64,000 nt of DNA from an uncultured Acidobacteriia bacterium (GCA_903907865.1 CAIVPR010000158.1:1-64000), one strand, 5' to 3'. Shown: positions 35,728 to 44,352, counted from the stretch's first letter. The notes: generated by a model not told the origin, from the letters alone. Program-made: numbers and translations.

Positions 35728-37578
35728 GTCGCGCAAATCGCGTCCCGGCACTGCCATGCGCAGGGCGTTCAACACGGCCAGAACATCAATAACCTCCTGC
35801 GCCACGGCCCCTGCCACCGGCGGCAGGTAGCCACCGGCAGCCGCGGCCATCCCCACCACCGAGAGCACCATCCCGCCCAGCGCACTCTGTAGCGCGATAT
35901 GGCGCAGCCTGCGCCCGATGTGGATCAACTCGTCGACCTTGCCCAAGGACGGCTCCAGCACGACCGCGTCCGCCGCCTCCGCCGTGATGTCGTTCGACTG
36001 CCCGAAAGCAACGCCGACCGTGGCCGCCTGCATCGCGGGCGCATCATTGATGCCGTCGCCGAGGAACAGGGTCGGCGCAAGCGCCGACTCCGCCCGTACA
36101 ATTTCCACCTTCTCCTCCGGGCTTGTCCCGAACCGCATATCGGCGATCTGCACCTGGGCCGCCAAATGCCGCACTTCGGCTTCGCGGTCTCCCGACACCA
36201 GCATCACCTTGGTGACATCGTGCCGGGGGCCCAGATGGGCGATGAATGAGTGGCTCTCGTCGCGGGGGGCATCGTGGAAACGGAAGGTGGCGGTGTACTC
36301 GCCGTTGCTCAGCAGGATGCATTCGAGCCCCGACGCAGCGGGTGGGGGCAGGATGTCCGCCAACGACGGATCGTGCGCCAATACGGCCTTCATTCCGGTC
36401 AGTTGCAACATTGTCAACCCGATCCGGGCGGTCAGGCCCATCCCCGGCTTCTCGCTCATCTGTTCCACCGGCTGCAAGGCGATCTGCTCGTCCCTCGCGG
36501 CTTCCAGAAGGCTGCCTGCAAGCGGATGTTTGGAGTATTGCTCCAAGCTCGCGGCATGGCACAACGCCTGGGACCGACTTACGCCGCGCGCGCATAGAAC
36601 TTCGGTCAACGCCGGTTTGCCATATGTGAGCGTTCCCGTTTTGTCGAAGATGACGGTGCGGCAGGTGTCGATCAGTTCCAACACACCAGGATTCTTGATG
36701 ATGATGCCGCGGCTGGCGGCGACGGACACGGCACCGATCAAAGCGATGGGAATCGCCAAGAGCAGCGGGCAGGGGGTGGCAATCACCAACACGGCAAGAA
36801 AGCGCGACGGGTCGCCGCTGACGTACCAGCCGAGCGCCGCAACCACGATGCCGACCGGCGTGAACCATGCGCCGAGCCTGTCGGCAAGCCGCCGCATCCG
36901 GGGCCGGTTGGACTCGGCCTCCTGCATCACCGTCATGATCTTGGCGTAGCGGGAATCGGCGGGCAACTTCGCCACTTTCACCGTCATTGCCGCATCACCG
37001 TTGACCGCGCCCGATAGGACCTCCGAGCCCGGCACCTTGGCAATCTGAAAGGGTTCGCCGGTCAGGTAGGATTCGTCCATCGTGCCGCGACCATCGAGGA
37101 CAGTGCCGTCGACCGGGCAGATTTCATGCGGCAGGACGGTGATCCGGTCGCCGATTCTCACGTCGGACAGATCGATGTCGACGATCTCCGCCGCGTCGGC
37201 ACGGTGCGCCGAACGCGGCATCCGTTTTGCCAGCGCCGCCAGCACGGCCGAGGCCCGTCCCGCAGCATAGTTCTCGAGCGCGGTGCCGCCCGAGAGCATG
37301 AGCACCACAATCGCTCCGGCAAAGTACTCGCCGAGGATCACCGACACTGTTATCGACAAGCCAGCGAGGAGATCCGACCCGAACTCGCCACGCAGGCAAT
37401 TGCGCACCAAATCGTAGAGCAGCGGGATGCCGCCCACGGCGAGGACGGCCTCCAAAGGCAACCGCTGCCAATGAGCGTCGAGCCCGAAGCGGGCAATCAG
37501 GTACACCGCAATCCCGACAAACGCAAAGGCTGCGATGCCGGCCTCCTTCGAGCGGGGAATGGACTCGGACGAGGGCAT
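35722..37578 (-). CDS. P1B-type metal-transporting ATPase
   Basis: A 618-residue heavy-metal P-type ATPase. The phosphorylation site is VIFDKTGTLTYGKPAL, the actuator has DESYLTGEPF, and the hinge is LFLGDGINDAPAM. Membrane helices include a metal-site motif TPCP in VIATPCPLLLAIPIAL. TPCP is the mark of P1B-5-type transporters (Ni/Fe-like), although that assignment rests on one short motif. There is no N-terminal metal-binding domain. The end overlaps the stop of the convergent precursor peptide gene by 6 bp. Divergent from cas10. A Zn-type ArsR regulator is encoded 7 kb away. Confidence 0.9.
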   Translation of the reverse strand: MPSSESIPRSKEAGIAAFAFVGIAVYLIARFGLDAHWQRLPLEAVLAVGGIPLLYDLVRNCLRGEFGSDLLAGLSITVSVILGEYFAGAIVVLMLSGGTALENYAAGRASAVLAALAKRMPRSAHRADAAEIVDIDLSDVRIGDRITVLPHEICPVDGTVLDGRGTMDESYLTGEPFQIAKVPGSEVLSGAVNGDAAMTVKVAKLPADSRYAKIMTVMQEAESNRPRMRRLADRLGAWFTPVGIVVAALGWYVSGDPSRFLAVLVIATPCPLLLAIPIALIGAVSVAASRGIIIKNPGVLELIDTCRTVIFDKTGTLTYGKPALTEVLCARGVSRSQALCHAASLEQYSKHPLAGSLLEAARDEQIALQPVEQMSEKPGMGLTARIGLTMLQLTGMKAVLAHDPSLADILPPPAASGLECILLSNGEYTATFRFHDAPRDESHSFIAHLGPRHDVTKVMLVSGDREAEVRHLAAQVQIADMRFGTSPEEKVEIVRAESALAPTLFLGDGINDAPAMQAATVGVAFGQSNDITAEAADAVVLEPSLGKVDELIHIGRRLRHIALQSALGGMVLSVVGMAAAAGGYLPPVAGAVAQEVIDVLAVLNALRMAVPGRDLRDL

Positions 37579-37650
37579 GAACGATAGCCCTTTGCAGTTT
37601 CATTGCCGAACCGGCGGGTGGTAGGCTAAACAAAGACCTCTCGCAAAACC

Positions 37651-39075
37651 ATGTCGGCGCAGATTCTTTTACAAGGAAGGCTCCTCGGAGTCGACGATTT
37701 CGCCGTTTCGGCACCGGCCGAGCGCGACAACCGCGTCTTCGACTCGCGGATCCAGTGGGCTGGCATCCTCGGCGAAGTCTTGCCGCGCGCGCTGTTGGCC
37801 GACCTGAAGTTGCCCCCGCTGATGCTGGGCTCGTCCGGCGGCGGTCGGTTTCTGGTGATTCTGCCCGATGAAGAACGTGCAGCCGCCGCCGAAGCCTTTC
37901 TGGCTCGGGCATCCGAGGCCTTGATCGCGTTGACCAACGGCCTGATGCGCGTGGCATGGAGCTGGACCGAAAACCTGGGCGATTGGACCGTGGTGCGGAA
38001 GCGCTTGCGCGACGGGGCCCGCAAAACCTCGGAGATTCTGGCCACTGAGCCGGGCTTCTTCGATCCGTTTGTTCCGGCGCTGCCGCAAGGCGGTGATCGG
38101 ATTCCCCGCGGATTGCGTGACGCTGCCGGAGTCGGCTTCAGCTTCGCCTTCCCCGCCCTGATTGCGGTGGAGGGTGGCGACTATCGGTGGGATTTGGGCC
38201 GCCAAGCCGCGCTGGACAATATATCGCTGACCCGCCATGCCGCCAGGAACGGCGACACCGTGGCATCCGCAAGGGAATTGGCCAAGCGCGCCAAGGGCGA
38301 AAAGCTTTGGGGGGTCCTGCGGGGCCAGATCGACGACTTCGACAGCCGGATGCGCCGCGCGCAATCGGTCGAGGAGCACGTACAACTTTCAGTCCTCTAC
38401 AAGCAGTTCCTGACGGGAGAGATTGAACTCCTCTGCTCGCAGGGCGACTACTTCCAGCGCGTGACGGTGCTGCGGGCCGAAAATGCCGAGTTCGCGGTAT
38501 TCGGATCGTGGGACGCACTGCTCGGTTTCGCGCGGGAACTGCACCGGGTTTTCGCCACGTTCGCCAGCGACAGCCTGAGGGAATTGCCGGGTGCCGAGGC
38601 CAAGAGCATCACCATGGCCCTCACGCTGGCCGAGCCCGCCGAACCGATGTCCCGCATCTGGGAAGACAACGCGCGCGACTTGGAGATCGCCAAGTCATCC
38701 GACAAGGATTGCCTCTACCTGTTGGGTCGCGTGCTGGAGTGGAAACAGATGGCCGACGCGGCGGAGTTGACCGAGGCAGTGGTCCAAATTGCCGAGGATT
38801 TCCGCGGCGGACCGCAGTTCTTGGCGCAGCTCAGGACGCTGTACAAGAAGGTGGAGACGGGCGGACTGACACCCGCCGACCAAGAGCGCATCGGGTCGCG
38901 CGCACTACGGTTCCAACGCAGATTCGCGAATGTGGCGAGCCGCAAGGAGCGCGAGTTCCAGAAGCTGCGGGCACACTTGATGAAGGAGTTGGCGGGGCGC
39001 AATTTGCGGGGTCGGCTGAAGATTCGGCCGGAGGGCTTGGTGGCGCTCGAGTGGGCGCGGTTGGCTACGAACTAA
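37651..39075 (+). CDS. Minimal Cas10/Csm1-like protein, HD-less and with altered palm site
   Basis: A 474-residue Cas10-like subunit of a type III effector. Palm 1: RVFDSRIQWAGILGEVLPRA then LMLGSSGGGRFLVILP. Palm 2: KLWGVLRGQIDDFDSRM, LYKQFLTGEIELL, and at the place of the YAGGDDF motif VLRAENAEFAVFGSWDALL, so GGDD reads ENAE. The rest (LEIAKSSDKDCLYLLGRVLEWK) is the normal palm 2 end, followed by a four-helix domain D4. The N-terminal HD nuclease and the Cys-rich zinc part between the palms are missing; usual length is 750-850. It should therefore make neither cyclic oligoadenylate nor ssDNA cuts but could still hold the crRNA 5' end. It is separated from csm2 by 1 kb. Confidence 0.8.
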   Translation: MSAQILLQGRLLGVDDFAVSAPAERDNRVFDSRIQWAGILGEVLPRALLADLKLPPLMLGSSGGGRFLVILPDEERAAAAEAFLARASEALIALTNGLMRVAWSWTENLGDWTVVRKRLRDGARKTSEILATEPGFFDPFVPALPQGGDRIPRGLRDAAGVGFSFAFPALIAVEGGDYRWDLGRQAALDNISLTRHAARNGDTVASARELAKRAKGEKLWGVLRGQIDDFDSRMRRAQSVEEHVQLSVLYKQFLTGEIELLCSQGDYFQRVTVLRAENAEFAVFGSWDALLGFARELHRVFATFASDSLRELPGAEAKSITMALTLAEPAEPMSRIWEDNARDLEIAKSSDKDCLYLLGRVLEWKQMADAAELTEAVVQIAEDFRGGPQFLAQLRTLYKKVETGGLTPADQERIGSRALRFQRRFANVASRKEREFQKLRAHLMKELAGRNLRGRLKIRPEGLVALEWARLATN

Positions 39076-39256
39076 GACCGGGGACCGGGTCGCTGGCGTT
39101 GTACGATGGGCGTGTGGTGGTCGTCGCTACATTCAACAATCTCCAAGAGAGCGCTTGAAGCGGGCTATTGCGCGTGCCGACGGCGGAGGGACAACGCCGT
39201 CGACCATTGACCCTAGGCACTGCAGTTGACCGTGCCACGGCGCATTCTCGGTTCCC

Positions 39257-39336
39257 CGAACAAACGCTCCCTCGCGGTCGCGGCTCGGCAGAATCAGCCT
39301 GTTACCGAGCCACGACCGCAAGGGAGTGTTTGTTCG
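39257..39336. repeat. REPIN-like long hairpin, copy B
   Basis: Arms of 32 bases (CGAACAAACGCTCCCTCGCG then GTCGCGGCTCGG; complement of CCGAGCCACGACCGCAAGGG then AGTGTTTGTTCG) with three mismatches and a 16-base loop. It lies between cas10 and the DUF2442 gene in an otherwise gene-free stretch (39076-39421). Confidence 0.85.
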
Positions 39337-39421
39337 AGCCATGCTAAGGCTGTTCACCCAACGGTCGAGCGAGCGATCAGCGTAGGGAAGTTGCCCTTGC
39401 CCGGCAGGCTGACCGCAAATC

Positions 39422-39685
39422 CTATCCAAACCCGGGCATCTGCACCCCGGTCACCCGCGCATACAACATGTCCGGGTCGAGATCCGCGCCGTTCGGCCAT
39501 TTCACGGTTCCCAACTCCGGGTCAACTTTCGCGGTCGCAAAGTACTCCGGGCTTTCCAGAGGCGCAAAGACTCCCTGAAAGCGCAAGTGCGGGCGTAGAT
39601 CGACAATACCCTCAACGCCGTCCTCGAATCGCAGACGCAGTCGGTAGTTGGAAAGCGGTTCAGCGGAGACAACGTCGATCAGCAT
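39422..39685 (-). CDS. DUF2442 domain protein
   Basis: An 87-residue small protein of the DUF2442 family: VVSAEPLSNYRLRLRFEDGV, then GIVDLRPHLRFQGVFAPL, and the closing GTVKWPNGADLDPDMLYARV. Family members are regularly encoded next to DUF4160 genes in two-gene modules like toxin-antitoxin pairs. The DUF4160 partner here (39689 onward) appears broken. The module lies between cas10 and csm2, in opposite orientation to the csm genes. Confidence 0.85.
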   Translation of the reverse strand: MLIDVVSAEPLSNYRLRLRFEDGVEGIVDLRPHLRFQGVFAPLESPEYFATAKVDPELGTVKWPNGADLDPDMLYARVTGVQMPGFG

Positions 39686-39688
39686 GTC

Positions 39689-39880
39689 CTACTCCAGTGG
39701 TGGAACCGGTGTCAAGTCGGACGCATTCCGCGCCAACTCCCAGTTTGCCATGAGTTCGCTGGCGTGGAGTCCGGCCCATTCGATTACCATTCCGAGCGCC
39801 CTCGGTGGCAACGAGCCAGCGGGCGGCCTCCAGAATCGGAATGATCGGTCTCCGGTGTTCGTCGGTTGTTCGGGTGCCCC
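39689..39880 (-). pseudogene. 3' remnant of a DUF4160 gene
   Basis: The end of this open segment reads GSLPPRALGMVIEWAGLHAS then ELMANWELARN and PVPPLE, which is the typical C-terminus of DUF4160 proteins (LP-RAL-VIEW-LH-EL-NWEL). Upstream in this frame there is an early stop, and the neighbouring frames do not give the usual start with its His motif. It is 4 bp from DUF2442, its usual partner. I call it a broken toxin-like gene. Confidence 0.55.
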
Positions 39881-40104
39881 ACGGCCTTAGTCCCGGCGAC
39901 CACTCCACCGCGCGGCCACTTTGCCACCGGAATCCGCTGGCGCTTCCCTTTGCGACGCAGGAACAGCCCAACGGCGCGGATGCGGGTGATAGTCTGGTCT
40001 GAAGAGCTCTCGGGGACTTGTCGGTCCGAAGTTTTGCTGCCAGGGTCGGCTACGGAGCCGAGTAGGCCACCGGCAAAGTCTCGACCAAAGGAATCGAACC
40101 ATAA

Positions 40105-40668
40105 ATGGCTGAACAGGCACAGCACCCCCCCAGGAACCGGGAAAATCGTCCCCAGGGCGGTCCTTCATCGGGCGGACCCCCACGCGGCGACCGTCCCGGC
40201 GGAGATCGAGGTGGAGACCGTGGCGGACCTCCGCGCGGCGACCGTCCGGGTGGTGATCGTGGACCGCGGCCCGGTGGAGACCGTGGCGGAGATCGTGGCC
40301 CGGGTGGCGGAGACCGGCGCGACTTCGCGCCCGAAATTGAACTCGAGAAGCTGATCGCCGACAGCCTTTATCTGGACAACCAGGCCCACGTGATTGTCAG
40401 CCGCATCCGGGACATGGATTCCGGCACCCGCAGCCAGTTCCGCCGCCTCTACAATGCCGTGCGCCGCGCCACCCGCGCGCCGGAGAACGAACGCCAGCAC
40501 GAGTTCGTGATGCTGCGCGCGCGCCTCGCCTACACGATCGCGCGCCACGGCCTCCGCAGCCTCGAGCAGCTCGAACGCCTGCTGCTCCAAGTCACCCGCA
40601 AGAATGAAGCCCGCGGCTACGAACGGTTCCGGGACCTGTTCGAAGCCATCGTTGCTTACAACGAGTAA
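40105..40668 (+). CDS. csm2: Csm2-like small subunit with Gly/Arg/Asp-rich N-terminus
   Basis: A 187-residue protein. The C-terminal 115 residues are the all-helical small subunit of the type III-A effector: LEKLIADSLYLDNQAHVIVS, then QFRRLYNAVRRA, FVMLRARLAYTIARHGLRSL and RFRDLFEAIVAYNE, a common Csm2 end. Residues about 6-72 are a low-complexity tail of repeated GGDRGG, RGDRPG and PPRGDR, encoded by short imperfect DNA repeats at about 40160-40325. Such a tail is not usual for Csm2. First gene of csm2-3-4-5; csm3 begins 16 bp on with AAGGA before it. Confidence 0.8.
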   Translation: MAEQAQHPPRNRENRPQGGPSSGGPPRGDRPGGDRGGDRGGPPRGDRPGGDRGPRPGGDRGGDRGPGGGDRRDFAPEIELEKLIADSLYLDNQAHVIVSRIRDMDSGTRSQFRRLYNAVRRATRAPENERQHEFVMLRARLAYTIARHGLRSLEQLERLLLQVTRKNEARGYERFRDLFEAIVAYNE

Positions 40669-40684
40669 CATTTAAGGACCACCA

Positions 40685-41515
40685 ATGAGTGCCCACACTG
40701 CACAAACGGAATTGAAGCTCATCGGAAAGCTGATCCTCGAGGGCGAACTGACCTGCGAGACCGGCCTGCACATCGGCGCGGGCAAAGGGTCGCTGGAAAT
40801 CGGCGGCGCGGACAACCCGGTCGTGAAGGATTCGCACGGACGCCCCTACGTTCCCGGCAGCACGCTGCGCGGCCGCCTCCGCTCTCTACTCGAGCAGGCC
40901 ACCGGTGCCGCGATCCCTTCGGAGCTGGTCTACATCTCCAAGCGCAAAGGCCAGGAAGTCCGCATCCACCAAAGCGACCGCCCGGACGACGAAATCTGCC
41001 TCCTTTTTGGACGCAGCCCGAGCCGGATGGAGAAGGTAGGCGGCGGCGACATCGACGGCGGCATCGCGACCCCGGCCCGGCTGAGCGTTTTCGACGCCCC
41101 GCTGGTGGTGGAGAGCATCACCCCGCAGATGCGCGAGACGCTGGACGACGAGTTGACCGAGGTCAAGAGCGAGAACGCGATCGACCGGATCACGTCGCAA
41201 TCGAATCCCAGGACCTTGGAGCGCGTGCCTGCCGGTGCCCGGTTCAAGATCCGCATCGTAGTCGACATCCTCTGCCCGGAGGACGCGGCGTTGCCCGCTC
41301 TGCTGGCGCAGGGTTTGCGGCTGCTCGAGGACGACACGCTCGGCGGTGGCGGTTCGCGCGGCAGCGGCCGGGTGAGCTTCGGGGCGCTGAGCCTCAAGTG
41401 GCGCGGTCGTGACTACTATGCCGCCGGTGCGCCGGAACGCGAAGTGGCGTCGGGCGCGGACACGGCAGGGTTGTTGGCAAAGGTTCAGGATCTCGGCGAT
41501 TTGGTCGCCGCATAG
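40685..41515 (+). CDS. csm3: Csm3-like RAMP backbone subunit (target RNA nuclease)
   Basis: A 276-residue Cas7-family RAMP. It forms the helical backbone and cuts target RNA every six bases. The N-terminal strand and loop read LTCETGLHIGAGKGSLEIGG then ADNPVVKDSHGRPYVPGSTL; the Asp in GGADNP corresponds to the catalytic Asp of Csm3 and is kept. The Gly-rich loop is DTLGGGGSRGSGRVSFGAL. Length is a little above the usual 220 residues, chiefly by an insert after ITPQMRETL. It should keep RNase activity even though Cas10 here seems inactive. Confidence 0.9.
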   Translation: MSAHTAQTELKLIGKLILEGELTCETGLHIGAGKGSLEIGGADNPVVKDSHGRPYVPGSTLRGRLRSLLEQATGAAIPSELVYISKRKGQEVRIHQSDRPDDEICLLFGRSPSRMEKVGGGDIDGGIATPARLSVFDAPLVVESITPQMRETLDDELTEVKSENAIDRITSQSNPRTLERVPAGARFKIRIVVDILCPEDAALPALLAQGLRLLEDDTLGGGGSRGSGRVSFGALSLKWRGRDYYAAGAPEREVASGADTAGLLAKVQDLGDLVAA

Positions 41516-41528
41516 CGCATAGGATTCC

Positions 41529-42731
41529 ATGGCATTGATTGAAGTCAAGCTGCGGCCCACCGGTCCGTGGCGTCCGGGGCATGCCGCGGGAGACCGCGAG
41601 CGCGTCGACGCCGTGTACCACAGCGACGCCCTGTTTTCCGCCATCACCCTTGCGATGCGTTCGCTGGGCTGGATGGAGGAATGGCTGGACGTGACCGCGC
41701 GCGTGGCGGGCGATCCCGTGGTCCGCCTCGGATCGTTGTTCCCGTTCGTGGGGAAGACGCGTTTGGTGGCACCGCCGAAGTCGGCGTGGCCCCCGGCGCA
41801 GGCGACGAGGCTGTACCTGCACGGGATTTCGCTGGTGCCGCTGGAAGTCGTGAAGTCGGGGCTGGGCGACGATTCGCGCTGGAATATCGACGGCGAGTGT
41901 GGCTGCCTGCTGCCCAATGGCGCGCCCGCCCCGTTCCGCGTGCGGATGCGCACGGCGGCGGCAGTTGACCGGCTAGGAACGGCGGTGGAGCCGCACAAGA
42001 CGGCCTGCCTCGAGTTTTCGCAGAATGCCGGGTTCTGGGGCGTTTTTCAGTCGTCGGACCGGGAGTGGGAATCGCGCGTCAAGGCCGCGTTCCGGTTGCT
42101 GGCCGATTCCGGCTTCGGCGGGGAGCGGTCGCGTGGCTGGGGACGTGCGGCGGAACCGACTTTCACGGACGCCAGCCAGTTGTTTGGACAGGGAAAGGCG
42201 AACGGGCTGTGGTGGTTGTTGTCGCTCTATTCACCCGACGCGACCGATGCAGTGGACTGGTCGAAGGGCGAGTTTGCGGCGACGACGCGCGGTGGCTGGA
42301 CCGATAGCCCCGCCGGTGTCGCGGCGAAGAAGCATGTGCGGTTGTTGTCGGAAGGGTCCGTGATTGCCGCCCCCGCATTGCGCGGAAGGGCTGTGGATGT
42401 GGCCCCGGAGAACTTCGCGCACCCCGTGTGGCGCAACGGCTTCGCGTTGGCGATCCCGCTGCCGACTGCAGTTGTGGGGCAGCCAATCTTGGCTGAAGCC
42501 GACTTTCAGTCGGCTTTGAATGAGCTGCCGGGAGAAACCGTCTTTTCGGAACCTGAAGTTGTCGGTGAAGCCGAGGTCGTCGCCGAGCCCGAAGCTATCG
42601 TCGAGCCCGAAGCTATCGTCGAGCCCGAAGCTGTCGTCGAGCCCGAAGCCGTCGTCGAGCCTGAAGCTGTCGTCGAACCCGAAGCTGTCGTCGAACCCGA
42701 GGCCGTCGTCGAGCTCGAAGCTGTCGTCTAG
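41529..42731 (+). CDS. csm4: Csm4-like RAMP subunit with a repeat-built, nonsense-truncated tail
   Basis: A 400-residue Cas5-family subunit that caps the crRNA 5' tag with Cas10. The RAMP core shows EVKLRPTGPWRPGHAAGD, then HSDALFSAITLAMRSLGW, FGGERSRGWGRA (Gly-rich loop) and KHVRLLSEGSVIAAP. The core ends near GFALAIPLP. After that come a stretch derived from a REP-like repeat (VGQPILAEADFQSAL) and units of EPEAVV. A TAG at 42729 sits where a GAG is expected; without it the same frame runs through five more units to a TGA at 42846, which overlaps the csm5 start as ATGA. So the 40-residue loss is recent and outside the core; the subunit itself is likely intact. Confidence 0.85.
   Translation: MALIEVKLRPTGPWRPGHAAGDRERVDAVYHSDALFSAITLAMRSLGWMEEWLDVTARVAGDPVVRLGSLFPFVGKTRLVAPPKSAWPPAQATRLYLHGISLVPLEVVKSGLGDDSRWNIDGECGCLLPNGAPAPFRVRMRTAAAVDRLGTAVEPHKTACLEFSQNAGFWGVFQSSDREWESRVKAAFRLLADSGFGGERSRGWGRAAEPTFTDASQLFGQGKANGLWWLLSLYSPDATDAVDWSKGEFAATTRGGWTDSPAGVAAKKHVRLLSEGSVIAAPALRGRAVDVAPENFAHPVWRNGFALAIPLPTAVVGQPILAEADFQSALNELPGETVFSEPEVVGEAEVVAEPEAIVEPEAIVEPEAVVEPEAVVEPEAVVEPEAVVEPEAVVELEAVV
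42475..42517 (+). repeat. REP-like repeat inserted in the csm4 reading frame
   Basis: TGTGGGGCAGCCAATCTTGG and CTGAAGCCGACTTTCAGTCG match the REP-like element at 3458-3503 (about 37 of 43 bases). It is read through in frame as VVGQPILAEADFQSAL and lies just after the conserved Csm4 core. Confidence 0.8.
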
Positions 42732-42818
42732 CCCGAGGCCGTCGTCGAGCCCGAAGCTGTCGTCGAGCCCGAAGCTGTCGTCGAGCCCGAAGCTGTCGTC
42801 GAGCCCGAAGCTGTCGTC
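42585..42818 (+). repeat. 13 tandem 18-bp repeats at the csm4 3' end
   Basis: Units of GAGCCCGAAGCTGTCGTC, each coding EPEAVV (two read EPEAIV, one ELEAVV). The ninth unit starts TAG in place of GAG. The later four units are almost identical, which suggests recent slippage or recombination. Confidence 0.9.
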
Positions 42819-42844
42819 GAGCCAGCCACCACAGAGGTGCACGA

Positions 42845-43993
42845 ATGAAATACCGCGTCACCATCCTCACCCCCACCTTGGTCGGCGACGGCAACAGGCT
42901 TTCGCCCATCGACTACATGGTCTGGCGCGACACAGTCAACGTCCTCGACCAGACCCGCATCTTCAAGCTGCTCGCCAAGGGACCGCGCCTCGAAGGCTAC
43001 CTGACTCAGCTCCGGCGCGCCACCACCCTCGATTTCGCTTCCTGGGGCGGCTTTGCGCAGAACTATGCCGACCGCCGTATCCCCTTCGAAGACGCCTCCT
43101 CGACCGGCTTCTGGAACAAGGCACCGTCGGAGAGCCAGTTCATACCCACTTTCGCCGCTAACACGACCGGCCCGTTCCTCCCCGGTGCCGCCATCAAGGG
43201 CGCGCTCAGGACGGCTCTTGTGTTCTCCCGCGCCAAGGAAAACACTGCGGGCGAGCTGGCCGAGAAACTGAAGGACCAGCGATTCCCGCGCCGTCCCGCC
43301 GAAGACCTCGAACGCCAGGCAACCGGCGGCGGAGGGTCGGACCGGCTTCGCGCCGTGTCCATCTCGGACTCCTCGACGCGACCCACGGACAACTTCCGAG
43401 TCTATTGCCTACGCCTCTCGACCCTGATCCCCAAGGGCACCGACCAGTACGCGCTCGGATGGAAACAGGCGGGACGTGGCGCAATCGACGGCAAGCGCCC
43501 CGAGGACGCCACGCCCAACTTCGCCGAAATGGCCGTCCCCGGCACCGTTTTCGAGGGCGACTGGCGCGAAAACGACTTCCTCAACCGCGAGGAGGTCCGT
43601 CAAGTGCTGCGTTGGAACAAGCCGGTTACGCACCAGATGCTCTTCGAGGCCGCCAACCAGTACGCCGAAAAGCAGATCACACTGCACGAGCAATACGCCC
43701 AGTGGACAGGCATGGAGCAGTTCGCGGCGTCTATCGCCTCGCTCCGGCAGCGTCTCGAAACCGCGCGTAACGAAGGCAAGGCTCTGGTGGCCATCGGCTG
43801 GGGTGCCGGATTCCTCAGTAAGTCCGCCACTATCGGGTCGGACGACGCCGGACAACGCAAGCTCCTCGGCATGCTGCCGTTCTACCAACGGGCCATCCAG
43901 AGCGGACTTCCCTTCCCCAAGACCCGCCGGATCGTGTTCCTCAAGAACCGGCCCGCGACGCTGCCGGGCTGGGTCGAAGTTTCCGTCGAATAG
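42845..43993 (+). CDS. csm5: Csm5-like RAMP subunit
   Basis: A 382-residue Cas7-family subunit at the crRNA 3' end of type III-A complexes. N-terminal MKYRVTILTPTLVGDGNRLS and PIDYMVWRDTVNVLDQTRIF are the usual Csm5 start. The RAMP loop reads PFLPGAAIKGALRTALVF. The Gly-rich loop is WGAGFLSKSATIG and the end is KTRRIVFLKNRP then LPGWVEV. ATG overlaps the TGA that closed the untruncated csm4. No csm6, cas6, cas1, cas2 or CRISPR array follows, so crRNA must come from elsewhere or the system is idle. Confidence 0.85.
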   Translation: MKYRVTILTPTLVGDGNRLSPIDYMVWRDTVNVLDQTRIFKLLAKGPRLEGYLTQLRRATTLDFASWGGFAQNYADRRIPFEDASSTGFWNKAPSESQFIPTFAANTTGPFLPGAAIKGALRTALVFSRAKENTAGELAEKLKDQRFPRRPAEDLERQATGGGGSDRLRAVSISDSSTRPTDNFRVYCLRLSTLIPKGTDQYALGWKQAGRGAIDGKRPEDATPNFAEMAVPGTVFEGDWRENDFLNREEVRQVLRWNKPVTHQMLFEAANQYAEKQITLHEQYAQWTGMEQFAASIASLRQRLETARNEGKALVAIGWGAGFLSKSATIGSDDAGQRKLLGMLPFYQRAIQSGLPFPKTRRIVFLKNRPATLPGWVEVSVE

Positions 43994-44280
43994 GCTGTGA
44001 GGGCCGGTGGCGCGTGGAGTTCACGCCACACCGGCCGGAGCCGCCACAGACGGTACCCCCATCGTCTCCCGGCATGCACCGTGCCGCCGCCGAAAAAGCC
44101 GGGCCTGTCGGTGAAGTTCTGGTCGAGTACCGCGTCCAGCGTCACATTGATCCGGCCAGCGAAGGCACCGGGCACCCAAACAACGGCGGACAACACGGCG
44201 AGACGCGGGTATCGCCAGATTCTGCCGGACCCGGCGCGCCGGCGACCCTGGGGGATTTCGATTTGGGTCGTGTTTGGCAT
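43882..44280 (-). CDS. Doubtful short secreted-like protein, convergent with csm5
   Basis: An open frame on the minus strand with ATG at 44280 and an export-like hydrophobic stretch (RLAVLSAVVWVPGAFAGRIN), then LDAVLDQNFTDRPGFFGGG. The C-terminal third runs antisense to the csm5 end, so either the gene is short and frameshifted or it is not real. The hairpin at 44002-44036 falls inside. I do not recognise the protein. Confidence 0.25.
   Translation of the reverse strand: MPNTTQIEIPQGRRRAGSGRIWRYPRLAVLSAVVWVPGAFAGRINVTLDAVLDQNFTDRPGFFGGGTVHAGRRWGYRLWRLRPVWRELHAPPALTAYSTETSTQPGSVAGRFLRNTIRRVLGKGSPLWMARW
44002..44036. terminator. Hairpin after csm5, likely terminator
   Basis: GGCCGGTGGCG-GTG pairs with CAC-GCCAC-CCGGCC over about 14 bases with a GAGTT loop and small bulges, 8 bp after the csm5 stop. 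No clear T-run follows. Confidence 0.5.
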
Positions 44281-44352
44281 TGCAAAGGCTCCTATGGTGT
44301 CTAGCTCCAAAGTGGCTCAAAGTCTGACACAGATCGGAGAGGCACCCAGCGG

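Noticed and set aside
40105-40330. Gly-rich tail as evidence for a fusion protein
   Set aside because: It is low-complexity sequence from short DNA repeats, not a domain.
42585-42818. Tandem repeat as CRISPR array
   Set aside because: Units are 18 bp without spacers and are translated in the csm4 frame.
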